Positions 35,394-43,778 of a stretch of 64,000 bases of DNA are shown here, in pieces. The stretch's first letter is position 1, and each line of letters starts with the position of its first letter. The DNA lies in the NCBI RefSeq assembly GCF_033097525.1, contig NZ_CP109907.1, positions 2,852,001 to 2,916,000 of the forward strand, in the 5' to 3' direction. Made by a program: the position numbers and the translations under genes. The stretch comes from Sphingobacterium sp. UGAL515B_05 (GTDB taxonomy: Bacteria > Bacteroidota > Bacteroidia > Sphingobacteriales > Sphingobacteriaceae). The notes beneath the pieces are model-generated. The model saw nothing but the letters and a program-made list of their open reading frames with translations, did not search any database and was not told where the DNA came from.

Positions 35394-36263
35394 TTAGGTG
35401 CTTTTTGCGTTTCTGGTCATCTTTTCAATAGAATCCCATTGATCTTCGGGAATAATATCCAAACCATTGAACTCACCTGCTCCCTTGAGCCACTCTCCGC
35501 CATCTATTGTGATAACATCTCCGTTGATATAACTCGCATAATCGGATACCAGATAGGCCGCGAGGTTAGCTAATTCCTCCAGTTTGCCCAAGCGGCCCAA
35601 GGGGATACGTTTGGTAGGTGAGAGGAGTTCTCCTAATTCGCCTGGGAGTAACCGTTCCATGGCGCCCGAAGTTTGGAATGGACCAGGAGCTATAGCGTTG
35701 AGCCTTATTCCTTTTTTTCCCCATTCTACAGCTAGAGATCTGGTTAGCGCAAGAACTCCGGCTTTAGCAGTTGCAGAAGGAACAACATATCCCGATCCGG
35801 TCCAAGCATAGGTTGTGACGATACTGAGTATAGCTTTATTCTGTTCATTTGCCTCAATCCATCGTTTGCCCAGCGCTAGGGTATAGTTTATACTCCCTTG
35901 GAGCACGATACCAATAACAGATTCGAAGGCTCGGTGGCTTAAACGTTCGGTAGGCGAGATAAAATTTCCAGCAGCATTGTTTATGAGGATATCTATCCCT
36001 CCGAAATGTTCATATCCATAGGAAACGACGCGTTCGACATCTTCATAATTTCGCACGTCTCCAGCTACTGCAAGACATTTTGCCTGATGTTTTTCCGATA
36101 ATTCGTTTGCTGTATGTTGTATAACATCATCTTTGCGGCTTGTGATCAGGCAAGAGGCGCCAAGCTCGAGAAAGTAATCTGTCATGGCTTTCCCTAGACC
36201 TGTACCACCACCCGTAATCAAAATTCGTTTTCCTTTTAACGCGTTTTCCTTTAACATACCCAT
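35394..36263 (-). CDS. SDR oxidoreductase, 2,4-dienoyl-CoA reductase type
   Basis: 289 residues from ATG 36263 (ATG 36257 also possible); upstream codons to 36392 read through the tsf terminator region and are rejected. Rossmann motif ITGGGTGLGKAM and NNAAGNFISPTERLS. The active-site region YAWTGSGYVVPSATAKAGV has Ser where classical SDRs have the catalytic Tyr, keeping the downstream Lys, which is the mark of mitochondrial-type 2,4-dienoyl-CoA reductases. Probably acts in breakdown of unsaturated fatty acids. Stands alone. Confidence 0.8.
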   Translation of the reverse strand: MGMLKENALKGKRILITGGGTGLGKAMTDYFLELGASCLITSRKDDVIQHTANELSEKHQAKCLAVAGDVRNYEDVERVVSYGYEHFGGIDILINNAAGNFISPTERLSHRAFESVIGIVLQGSINYTLALGKRWIEANEQNKAILSIVTTYAWTGSGYVVPSATAKAGVLALTRSLAVEWGKKGIRLNAIAPGPFQTSGAMERLLPGELGELLSPTKRIPLGRLGKLEELANLAAYLVSDYASYINGDVITIDGGEWLKGAGEFNGLDIIPEDQWDSIEKMTRNAKST

Positions 36264-36374
36264 ATGCTGTCCAGTTTTATGTATCCTTAAGTTACACAAA
36301 TTTGGGATAAAATAAAAGCCAGGGGGGGGCGGATAAAAATAGTTCAGTAATAAATGGAGGTAGAGATATAAACA

Positions 36375-36409
36375 AAAGCAGGAGCTATTCATCGAATAGC
36401 TCCTGCTTT
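36375..36409. terminator. terminator after tsf
   Basis: 16-bp stem (36375-36390 with 36394-36409) around gcaggagctattc, with T-run on the minus strand. Confidence 0.92.
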
Positions 36410-36441
36410 AAAATTTCCATTCTGAATGGAATGGAGTATGC

Positions 36442-37278
36442 TTATGCACCTAATTGTACGCGTTTGAAAGCAGTTACAGTCAATCCTTTAGAAACTGAGT
36501 CTAAGAATTGAGCGATGTTTTTAGAAGAATCTTTTACGAATTCTTGATTTAACAAAGTTGTATCTTTGAAGAATTTGTTCAATTTACCTTGAGCAATTTT
36601 CTCAGCCATTTCAGCTGGTTTTCCTTCAGCGATGATTTGTTCTTTAGCAATGGCAATTTCACGCTCGATTGTGTTTTGATCAACACCATCTTTGTCAATT
36701 GCAATTGGGTTCATTGCAGCAATTTGCATTGCTACATCTTTACCAGCTTCTTCAGCACCAGCTGCATCAGCAGAAAGACCTACTAATACACCTAGACGGT
36801 AGTTCCCGTGGATATAAGCGATAACTTTTTCAGCAGTGATAGTTTCGTATTTAGAAACGTCAATTTTCTCACCAATTACACCAGTTTGCTCGATTAAAGA
36901 ATCAGCGATGTTTTTGCCATCAAGTTCCAAACCTTTTAATTCTTCCAAAGAAGCAGGTTTATTGTTTAATGCAAGATCTGCAATTTTTTCAGCGAAAGCT
37001 ACGAAGTCTGCGTTTTTAGCTACGAAGTCAGTTTCACAGTTAACTTCAACTACGATACCTGATTTACCATCAGCAGTCGCTTTAGCGATGATAACACCTT
37101 CGTTAGAGTCGCGATCTTGACGGCTAGCAGCTACTTTAGCGCCTTTTTTACGCAAGTAATCTACAGCAGCTTCAAAGTCACCATTAGACTCAACTAAAGC
37201 TTTTTTACAATCCATCATACCAGCGCCAGTTTGTTGACGCAATTTGTTTACATCTGATGCAGAAATTTGTACTGACAT
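36442..37278 (-). CDS. tsf: translation elongation factor Ts
   Basis: 278 residues. The N-terminal UBA-like domain has VNKLRQQTGAGMMDCKKAL, and the core has VEVNCETDFVAKN, the EF-Tu contact. Exchanges GDP on EF-Tu. Last gene of the rplM-rpsI-rpsB-tsf operon, but separated from rpsB by 202 bases that contain a structured terminator-like element, so it may also have a separate promoter. Confidence 0.97.
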   Translation of the reverse strand: MSVQISASDVNKLRQQTGAGMMDCKKALVESNGDFEAAVDYLRKKGAKVAASRQDRDSNEGVIIAKATADGKSGIVVEVNCETDFVAKNADFVAFAEKIADLALNNKPASLEELKGLELDGKNIADSLIEQTGVIGEKIDVSKYETITAEKVIAYIHGNYRLGVLVGLSADAAGAEEAGKDVAMQIAAMNPIAIDKDGVDQNTIEREIAIAKEQIIAEGKPAEMAEKIAQGKLNKFFKDTTLLNQEFVKDSSKNIAQFLDSVSKGLTVTAFKRVQLGA

Positions 37279-37388
37279 GTTTATTTCTTTTTATTATTAT
37301 TTACGACTGAAATTTGTACAATATTAACTTAAAACATGTTAAGCTAATATGAAGTTTAACATTCCTTGATAAACGAGTGTTGTTAAAC

Positions 37389-37462
37389 CAAAAAACCGGA
37401 CAGAGAGGCTAGTTCAAGAAAAGTAAACTTTTCCAGAAACTAACGCTACGCCATCCGGTTTG
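37389..37462 (-). terminator. structured terminator or attenuator between rpsB and tsf
   Basis: Outer arms accgga / tccggt, an inner gttagtt(t)c / gaactagc stem and a distal gaaaag / cttttc stem form a long interrupted hairpin on the minus strand, followed by a T-run. Confidence 0.7.
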
Positions 37463-37473
37463 GAATAAAAATA

Positions 37474-38271
37474 TTATTCTCCGTCTTTCGCTTTGCGAGG
37501 ACGTTTAGCTTCTGAAGCTTCACCATTATCAGCTTTTGCTTTAGCAGCAGCAGCATCTTTTTCAGCTTCTTCTTCTTTGTCGCGTTTGCGCTCGTCCAAA
37601 CCTTCTTGGATTGCTTGACCAATGATACCGGCGATTAAGCTAATAGATTTGCTAGCGTCATCATTTGCTGGGATTGGGAAATCAATATTTGAAGGATCAG
37701 AGTTTGTATCTACCATTGCAAAAGTAGGGATGTTCAATTTCATTGCTTCAGAAACAGCGATGTGTTCTTTTTTCACATCGATGATGAATAAAGCAGCTGG
37801 CAAACGGTTCAAATCAGCGATACCTCCTAAAAGGTTTTCTAATTTGATACGCTCACGTTGAATCATCAACTTCTCTTTTTTAGACAATACATCGTATGTA
37901 CCATCTTTTTGCATTTTGTCAATGTTAGACATTTTTTTGATAGACTTACGAACTGTAGCGAAGTTTGTAAGCATACCACCTAACCAACGCTCAGTTACAA
38001 AAGGCATGTTAACCTCTTTTGCTTGTTGTGCGATGATCTCTTTTGCTTGTTTTTTCGTTGCAACGAATAAAACTTTGCGACCTGATTTTACGATTTGTTT
38101 GATAGCTGAAGCAGCTTCTTCTAATTTCGTAAGAGTTTTGTTCAAGTCAATGATGTGGATACCGTTACGTTCCATGAAAATGTACTTAGCCATTTTCGGA
38201 TCCCATTTACGTGTAAGGTGACCAAAGTGCACACCTGCATCCAATAAATCTTGATAAGTAGTTCTTGCCAT
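37474..38271 (-). CDS. rpsB: 30S ribosomal protein S2
   Basis: 265 residues. TYQDLLDAGVHFGHLTRKWDP, MAKYIFMERNGIHIIDL and TERWLGGMLTNF are S2 hallmarks; the C-terminal 35 residues are a Lys/Glu/Ala-rich extension. The start is supported by a strong Shine-Dalgarno AGGAGG at 38280-38285, 8 bases before ATG. Confidence 0.97.
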   Translation of the reverse strand: MARTTYQDLLDAGVHFGHLTRKWDPKMAKYIFMERNGIHIIDLNKTLTKLEEAASAIKQIVKSGRKVLFVATKKQAKEIIAQQAKEVNMPFVTERWLGGMLTNFATVRKSIKKMSNIDKMQKDGTYDVLSKKEKLMIQRERIKLENLLGGIADLNRLPAALFIIDVKKEHIAVSEAMKLNIPTFAMVDTNSDPSNIDFPIPANDDASKSISLIAGIIGQAIQEGLDERKRDKEEEAEKDAAAAKAKADNGEASEAKRPRKAKDGE

Positions 38272-38279
38272 TTTTTGAT

Positions 38280-38285
38280 CCTCCT
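38280..38285 (-). promoter_or_regulatory. strong Shine-Dalgarno of rpsB
   Basis: Minus-strand AGGAGG, spacing 8 to ATG 38271. Unusual, since most genes here have no such site. Confidence 0.75.
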
Positions 38286-38289
38286 TTGA

Positions 38290-38676
38290 TTAACGTTTAC
38301 TGAATTGGAATCTTCTACGAGCTTTACGACGTCCTGGTTTTTTACGCTCAACCATACGGTCATCACGTGTTACTAAACCTTTAGCGCGTAATGCAGGTTT
38401 AACTTCTGGGTTAAGTTCAACCAAAGCTTTTGCGATCGCTAAGCGAACAGCTTCTGCTTGACCTTTAACACCACCTCCGTTAACGTTTACTTTTACATCA
38501 AAGTTTGCTAATTCACCAGCTACGTTCAATGATTGAGTAGCGATGTATTGCAAAGGTAATGTTGGGAAATACTCTTTGTAGTCTTTACCGTTTATGATAA
38601 TGTTTCCGCTACCAGCAGTTAAGTAAATGCGGGCAACAGCAGTTTTTCTTCTTCCTGAAGTGTTAGTTGTTGACAT
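38290..38676 (-). CDS. rpsI: 30S ribosomal protein S9
   Basis: 128 residues. GRRKTAVARIYLTAGSGNI at the N terminus, VNGGGVKGQAEAVRLAIAKAL in the middle and the basic tail KKPGRRKARRRFQFSKR are diagnostic. Preceded by AAGGAG at 38684-38689, which overlaps the rplM stop. Confidence 0.97.
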   Translation of the reverse strand: MSTTNTSGRRKTAVARIYLTAGSGNIIINGKDYKEYFPTLPLQYIATQSLNVAGELANFDVKVNVNGGGVKGQAEAVRLAIAKALVELNPEVKPALRAKGLVTRDDRMVERKKPGRRKARRRFQFSKR

Positions 38677-38683
38677 GTCGATT

Positions 38684-38689
38684 CTCCTT
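38684..38689 (-). promoter_or_regulatory. Shine-Dalgarno of rpsI
   Basis: Minus-strand AAGGAG, 7 bases before ATG 38676. Confidence 0.65.
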
Positions 38690-39131
38690 AAAATTTAACT
38701 GGTTTTGGATTTTGTGCTTCATGTTTGTGCTCAGTACCAGCATAAACGTAAAGGTTTTTAAACAATTGACGACCTAAACGGTTTTTAGGAAGCATACCGC
38801 GAACAGCCTTTTCAATGATGCGTTCAGGGAATTTAGCCATTAACTCTTTAGGAGAAACGAAACGTTGACCACCTGGATATCCAGTGTAGCGAACGTAAAC
38901 TTTGTCGCCTAATTTGTTTCCTGTCAATTTGATTTTGTCTGCATTGATAACAATCACGTTATCTCCACAGTCTACGTGTGGGGTGAATGTAGGCTTGTGC
39001 TTACCACGAATTACTTTCGCGATGTTGCTCGCCAAACGCCCCAAAATCTCTCCTTCAGCGTCAACAACGATCCACTCTTTGTTAACGGTGTTCTTGTTGG
39101 CAGAGACAGTTTTGTAACTTAACGTATTCAC
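38688..39131 (-). CDS. rplM: 50S ribosomal protein L13
   Basis: 147 residues, GTG start at 39131. [46 protein letters not shown] and [19 protein letters not shown] are typical. First gene of the operon. The leader (about 39132-39184) starts with a small hairpin. Confidence 0.97.
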   Translation of the reverse strand: MNTLSYKTVSANKNTVNKEWIVVDAEGEILGRLASNIAKVIRGKHKPTFTPHVDCGDNVIVINADKIKLTGNKLGDKVYVRYTGYPGGQRFVSPKELMAKFPERIIEKAVRGMLPKNRLGRQLFKNLYVYAGTEHKHEAQNPKPVKF

Positions 39132-39189
39132 TTGCTTTTGTTTAAATAATTTATTAAAAAATTTTTCTTCCCCTTATCACAAGGGTCTG

Positions 39190-39197
39190 CAAAGGTA
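39190..39197 (-). promoter_or_regulatory. -7 box of the rplM operon
   Basis: Minus-strand TACCTTTG. Transcription should start near 39184, giving a leader that opens with the hairpin ccctt / aaggg (39171-39175 and 39181-39185). Confidence 0.6.
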
Positions 39198-39365
39198 CAT
39201 CTATTATTCTATATTTTAAAATCTATTTTGCTTATTTTACTGAAAACGAGCCGAATTTCAAATAAGCGCCACCGATCTCAATATTTTTACAACTTCCTCG
39301 AATGAATATTGTTACATTAGTTAGTATATTGCAGGAAGAATTTTTTAATTATTTAGCGGAAGTAG

Positions 39366-41087
39366 ATGAGATTGAATTTTTTAAATAAACAATTTTTTTT
39401 AAGTTTTATTGGTGTATTCCTTTTGGCAGCGACTTCATTGCAGGCACAGTCGCCAGATAAGAAGATAAAACCGTATGATGCCCGATTTAAAAATGTGCAG
39501 GAAATATTGAAGCAAGGTAAAATCGGTCCGGGCATGGATTCTCTTGACGCAATCATCGCAGACTTTCCGCAAGCAGACGATATCTATTTTACAAAAGCAA
39601 TACTTCTTGCACAGATGCGAAATCAGGAGGGAGCGATCCAAGCCATTAAAGAAGCGCTGGCGATTCAGTCTAAGCCTGAATATTTGAGCTTTGCAGTTGA
39701 TGCATTTAAAAGTAAAAATGATGCTGACAGTGCATTAATCTACCTCGATAAGCTAATTGATCAGGATGATAACAATACGGCTTCACTAAAACGCGAACGC
39801 ATTATGCTCCTGTTTAACGGCGGCTATAAAGATGTGGCTCTGGAGTATTTCTATAAAACCAAAGAAATTGCAGCGCCTTCCGATACATTGGACATGGTTG
39901 GTAGTGTATTATTAAATGATGCCGGTAATTATAAAGCTGTTATTGATCTATTGAAGCCCTGGGCAGACAAGGGGACCTCTTTGGCTCAGGTATATGGCCA
40001 ATTGGCGCAGGCTTATAATCTTTCCAAAAATTCGAAACTTGCACTGGAATATATTAATAAAGGAATTCAGATCACAAAAGAAGATTTCCTTTATTTTGAT
40101 TTAGCGGATCTCTATCGATTTGATAAAAAGCTTAAATTATCCTTTGATGCGCTCAAACAAGGATTTCAGTCTAAAAAGGTTGACTTTGCAGACAAAAATC
40201 GAATTATAATGACCTTATTGAGCCCGAAAGGACCATATACGCAAGAGCAACTTTTGGAACTGGCCAATATTCTAGTTGAAGTACATCCAAGGATTGCAGA
40301 AAGTCATATGGCGAAAGGGCAGGTGCTCTGGTTGAAGGATGATAAATCTGCGGCCCAAAGTTCCCTAGCAGTTGCCGTAAGTATGAATCCCTATCAAATC
40401 GATGCTTGGCGAATGTTGATGAGCCTGGATATGGATAAAGGCGAGTTTGATCAAGCGATCGCTCATGGCGGCGAAGCCTTACATTATGTATCCAATAATG
40501 CTACAATACTCTATTTTACGAGTATGGCCTATCTAATGAAAAAGGATATGGAAAATAGTCGGAAATTTATGGAAGCCGCACTTAATAATGCACAGGAGGA
40601 ATCGCCTTTTCTACAAGCAAATATTTATGGCGGATTAGGAGATATTTATAATTCACTTAAGATGTATAAAGCCTCTGATGCGGCTTACATCGAAGCTATT
40701 CGATTGGATAGTACAAATGTGACGGCCATGAACAATTTAGCATACTATTTGTCGTTAAGAAAAGAACGACTTGAAGATGCAACAAAATATGCTGCAATGG
40801 CGACGAAATTGCAGCCCAATAATGGAACGTTTGAAGATACCTATGCTTGGGTGCTTTTTGCTGACGGAAAGTATGACGATGCGCTGGTGTGGATTCAAAA
40901 AGCATTGAAAAATACAAATCCACAAACATCGGTACTGTTGGAACATTATGGTGATATCCTGATTAAGTTAGGGAAAACTAACGATGCTATTAAACAGTGG
41001 AACCTGGCTTTAGAAAAGGGAGTGGACTCGGATGAAAATAAGCTGAAATTGAAAAAGAAGATTGAGACTAAAAGTTATGTGGAATAA
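39366..41087 (+). CDS. exported TPR-repeat protein
   Basis: 573 residues. Signal peptide 1-28 (ending SLQAQ). The rest is a chain of TPR-type helix pairs, e.g. DDIYFTKAILLAQMRNQEGA, DIYNSLKMYKASDAAYIEAI, and a classic unit YAWVLFADGKYDDALVWIQKA near the C terminus. Probably a periplasmic or lipoprotein-associated scaffold. It overlaps the DUF4292 lipoprotein gene by 11 bases, so the two are coupled; this pairing with an EnvC-like gene is common in Bacteroidota. Confidence 0.82.
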   Translation: MRLNFLNKQFFLSFIGVFLLAATSLQAQSPDKKIKPYDARFKNVQEILKQGKIGPGMDSLDAIIADFPQADDIYFTKAILLAQMRNQEGAIQAIKEALAIQSKPEYLSFAVDAFKSKNDADSALIYLDKLIDQDDNNTASLKRERIMLLFNGGYKDVALEYFYKTKEIAAPSDTLDMVGSVLLNDAGNYKAVIDLLKPWADKGTSLAQVYGQLAQAYNLSKNSKLALEYINKGIQITKEDFLYFDLADLYRFDKKLKLSFDALKQGFQSKKVDFADKNRIIMTLLSPKGPYTQEQLLELANILVEVHPRIAESHMAKGQVLWLKDDKSAAQSSLAVAVSMNPYQIDAWRMLMSLDMDKGEFDQAIAHGGEALHYVSNNATILYFTSMAYLMKKDMENSRKFMEAALNNAQEESPFLQANIYGGLGDIYNSLKMYKASDAAYIEAIRLDSTNVTAMNNLAYYLSLRKERLEDATKYAAMATKLQPNNGTFEDTYAWVLFADGKYDDALVWIQKALKNTNPQTSVLLEHYGDILIKLGKTNDAIKQWNLALEKGVDSDENKLKLKKKIETKSYVE

Positions 41088-41880
41088 AATCGTCTGTCTT
41101 GGCGCTGTGCTGTTGCTGCTTTCTTCTTGTAGTTCGAAGAAGAGGCTGCTAAAAGAAGCGGAGCTCAAAGCTCAAAATGAACTGACCATAAGTGATAACT
41201 CAAGGGAAGCAAAGAAAAACAGCTTACGTAATCTTTTTTTGACTAATTTGAATTATTCTACTTTTTCTGGAAAAGCGAAAATGCGTCTCGATCTTGGGAA
41301 GGACAATTATGACGTCACTTCCACTATTAGGATAGAGAAAGATAAGAGGATCTGGATTTCCATTTCTGCTACACTTGGTATAGAGGTTGCCCGGGTATTG
41401 ATAACTCCAGACAGTGTACAAATCTTAAATAAATTTCAGAGCGAATATATGGTTAAGCCATTTGACTATCTATATCGTTTTGCCAGCCCGGATTTAACTT
41501 TTGGGAACCTACAAGATTTGTTGCTTGCAAATCTTTCGGTGAATCTATTGTCCGATATTGATCAGGTTAATTTTAAGCAGGATTCGATGTCTGTCCAGTT
41601 AGATGGCAAACTGAATGAACTAGATTTTTTATATAAATTAAATAATAACAATAGGCCTTATCAATTTAGATTAGCACAACTTGCAAAGAAACAGTTGTTG
41701 GAGGCGAATTACGGCGAATATGCCATGGCTTCCGGACAGGAATTTCCGATGCTTTTAAAAATGATTATTTCGGATGGTCGTCAAGAGATAAAAACAGAGA
41801 TAAATTTTAACAAAGTGACTTTTAATGAACCGGTCGACATGCCGTTTTCAGTATCGTCACGTTATAAAGTAATCCGATGA
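41077..41880 (+). CDS. DUF4292 lipoprotein
   Basis: 267 residues from ATG 41077, chosen because it begins a lipoprotein signal (VLLLLSS then Cys, about residue 18). The mature part is a beta-rich fold like LolA/LolB-type lipid-binding proteins (FSGKAKMRLDLGKDNY, RIWISISATLGIEVARVLIT, VEFMIDS-like DSVQILNKF). Function of DUF4292 is unknown; a role in envelope lipid or lipoprotein handling is inference. Confidence 0.8.
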   Translation: MWNKIVCLGAVLLLLSSCSSKKRLLKEAELKAQNELTISDNSREAKKNSLRNLFLTNLNYSTFSGKAKMRLDLGKDNYDVTSTIRIEKDKRIWISISATLGIEVARVLITPDSVQILNKFQSEYMVKPFDYLYRFASPDLTFGNLQDLLLANLSVNLLSDIDQVNFKQDSMSVQLDGKLNELDFLYKLNNNNRPYQFRLAQLAKKQLLEANYGEYAMASGQEFPMLLKMIISDGRQEIKTEINFNKVTFNEPVDMPFSVSSRYKVIR

Positions 41881-41988
41881 GAAGCCTTCTATTTCCTTTA
41901 GATTTATTACTTTCGCAAATAGTTTGCTAAAGTAAGACGTAAATTGTTAGAGTAGAAAGATGGCAAACACAAAAAAATAGTACTGTAA

Positions 41989-43302
41989 ATGAACTTTAAA
42001 AAGACGATACTTGGTATAGCTGCTTTCGTATTCATGATTGGAATTTCATCGGCACAGACTCGCGCTGAACTTGAAAAACAACGTGAGAAGCTCAATCGTG
42101 AAATTGCCGAATTACAAAATACGGTCAAAGAGATCGCAAAGGAAAAGTCACTGACACAACAACAAGTGACTGCATTAAGTAAGCAGATTAATTTGCGCGA
42201 ACAGAAGATAAATACCATTACTTCTGAGGTAGCAGTAATCAATCAACATATCAATGCCAATACAGCTGCTGTAAATAAGTTGAAAGCGGAACTGGAGAAG
42301 ATGAAGCGTGATTATGAGAAGATGGTGATGTTTGCGTTCAGAAACCGAAATGCCTATAATAAATTGATGTTTATTTTTGCATCTAAGGATTTCAATCAAG
42401 GATTTCGAAGAGTAAAGTACTTACAACAGTTCAATGATTCAAGAAAGTTGAAAGCTGCTGACATCGAAAACACAAAGAAACAGATAGAACAAAAAATCGC
42501 TCAATTGCAAGCCGATCGAAATAAACAGGTTGCTTTGATGAAAGAGCAAGAAAATGAGAAAAGAACGATATCGCAACAACGATCCGTTTATTCTGGACAA
42601 TTAAGTGATTTGATTGTTACAGAGCGTGGTGTGAAGAAAGATATTACGCAAAAGCAAAAAGAGGAACGTCGTATTAATGCGGCCATTAAGGAGATCATTA
42701 GAAGAGAAATCGAAGCCGAACGCCGACGGGCTGAGGCGGCGCGTCGTGCAGCTGAAGCGGCAGCTGAGCGTAACCGCAAAGCGAATGAGTCTGCATCAAC
42801 CACAAAAGGTAAGAACAATACAAGTTCGAAAGGCGGTAATACTGCTCGAAAATCAGATTCTGAAGTCTTACGTAGCACACCGGAAGCAGTTAAGCTTTCA
42901 AATGATTTTAGATCCAATCGCGGTAGTTTGCCTTGGCCTGTTTCTAATGCGAAGATCATGCAAGAGTTTGGTTCGGAAAGTGTCGGTAGAAATGTCAATT
43001 GGGATCACGAGACGGTCAAAATACAAACATCAAACGGTGCAGCAGTAAAAGCGGTATTTAATGGAGAAGTGTTGAGTATAGTTTCGATGATGGGGCAACG
43101 TATTGTTATGATTAAACATGGTGAGTACTTTACAGTGTATATGAATTTGGCAGGGGTAAGTGTTTCAAAAGGACAGAAAGTCAGCACTGGACAAACTATA
43201 GGAACTGCAGATGTAGATTCGGATACGGGAGTTCCGATGGTAGAGTTTTCTGTATTACAAGGAACAACACCATTGAATCCAATGTCCTGGTTGGCTAGAT
43301 AA
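41989..43302 (+). CDS. EnvC-like murein hydrolase activator (degenerate LytM)
   Basis: 437 residues. Signal peptide 1-22 (ending SSAQ). Residues about 23-260 are a long coiled coil with an Arg/Glu/Ala-rich stretch, then a Ser/Lys/Asn linker, and residues about 315-437 form a LytM/M23 domain. Zinc ligands look lost: the usual YAHL reads VYMNLAG and the final HxE/HFE motif reads MVEFSV. As with E. coli EnvC this suggests an activator of amidases rather than an enzyme. Part of the TPR-DUF4292-EnvC cluster. Confidence 0.82.
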   Translation: MNFKKTILGIAAFVFMIGISSAQTRAELEKQREKLNREIAELQNTVKEIAKEKSLTQQQVTALSKQINLREQKINTITSEVAVINQHINANTAAVNKLKAELEKMKRDYEKMVMFAFRNRNAYNKLMFIFASKDFNQGFRRVKYLQQFNDSRKLKAADIENTKKQIEQKIAQLQADRNKQVALMKEQENEKRTISQQRSVYSGQLSDLIVTERGVKKDITQKQKEERRINAAIKEIIRREIEAERRRAEAARRAAEAAAERNRKANESASTTKGKNNTSSKGGNTARKSDSEVLRSTPEAVKLSNDFRSNRGSLPWPVSNAKIMQEFGSESVGRNVNWDHETVKIQTSNGAAVKAVFNGEVLSIVSMMGQRIVMIKHGEYFTVYMNLAGVSVSKGQKVSTGQTIGTADVDSDTGVPMVEFSVLQGTTPLNPMSWLAR

Positions 43303-43395
43303 GAAATAATTACTATATTTAATAATTATCATTACATTTGTAAGGAAAGAGAAAAGTTTTAGTTTAAAAGAATTGAAAAACAAGAAATTATAGTT

Positions 43396-43593
43396 ATGTC
43401 AACATCATTATTAATCATGGGAATCGGGGGGCAAGAGTTAATTGTCATTGTAGTAATATTGTTACTATTATTTGGTGGCAAGAAGATTCCTGAATTGATG
43501 CGCGGATTGGGTAAAGGAGTAAAGGAATTTAAAGAAGGCCAAAAAGACGAGTCTTCATCTGACAAAAAATCTGAAGTAGAAGATAACAAATAA
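43396..43593 (+). CDS. tatA: Sec-independent translocase TatA/TatE
   Basis: 65 residues. One membrane helix (about 12-27, [17 protein letters not shown]) followed by the hallmark [20 protein letters not shown] amphipathic helix and an acidic tail. Forms the pore of the twin-arginine pathway. A predicted Tat substrate (SGNH hydrolase at 54607) lies in this window. Own terminator downstream. Confidence 0.95.
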   Translation: MSTSLLIMGIGGQELIVIVVILLLLFGGKKIPELMRGLGKGVKEFKEGQKDESSSDKKSEVEDNK

Positions 43594-43620
43594 GGGAGAT
43601 TTTGATCCCATATAACATAG

Positions 43621-43655
43621 ATACGATTTTGTGAGGAACAAAATCGTATTTTGTT
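43621..43655 (+). terminator. terminator after tatA
   Basis: 12-bp stem atacgattttgt / acaaaatcgtat, 5-base loop, then T-rich sequence. Confidence 0.9.
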
Positions 43656-43778
43656 TTATACTCGACCTACAGCTAAAATAGGGCGAAAACCATTTTTATA
43701 CTAAAATCCATTTCTAAGCGTTTAGATTATTGTTGATTTTTCAGCAGATGAATCAAACTCGGATTTAACAGTAAATTT

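Noticed and set aside
36264..36392. N-terminal extension of the SDR gene
   Set aside because: The extra codons read through a tsf-side terminator arm and a run of Pro codons from a C/G homopolymer; conserved SDR sequence begins after 36263.
42588..42998. 136-codon antisense frame in the EnvC-like gene
   Set aside because: Arises from the Arg/Ala/Glu-rich coiled-coil coding region; no start context or homology.
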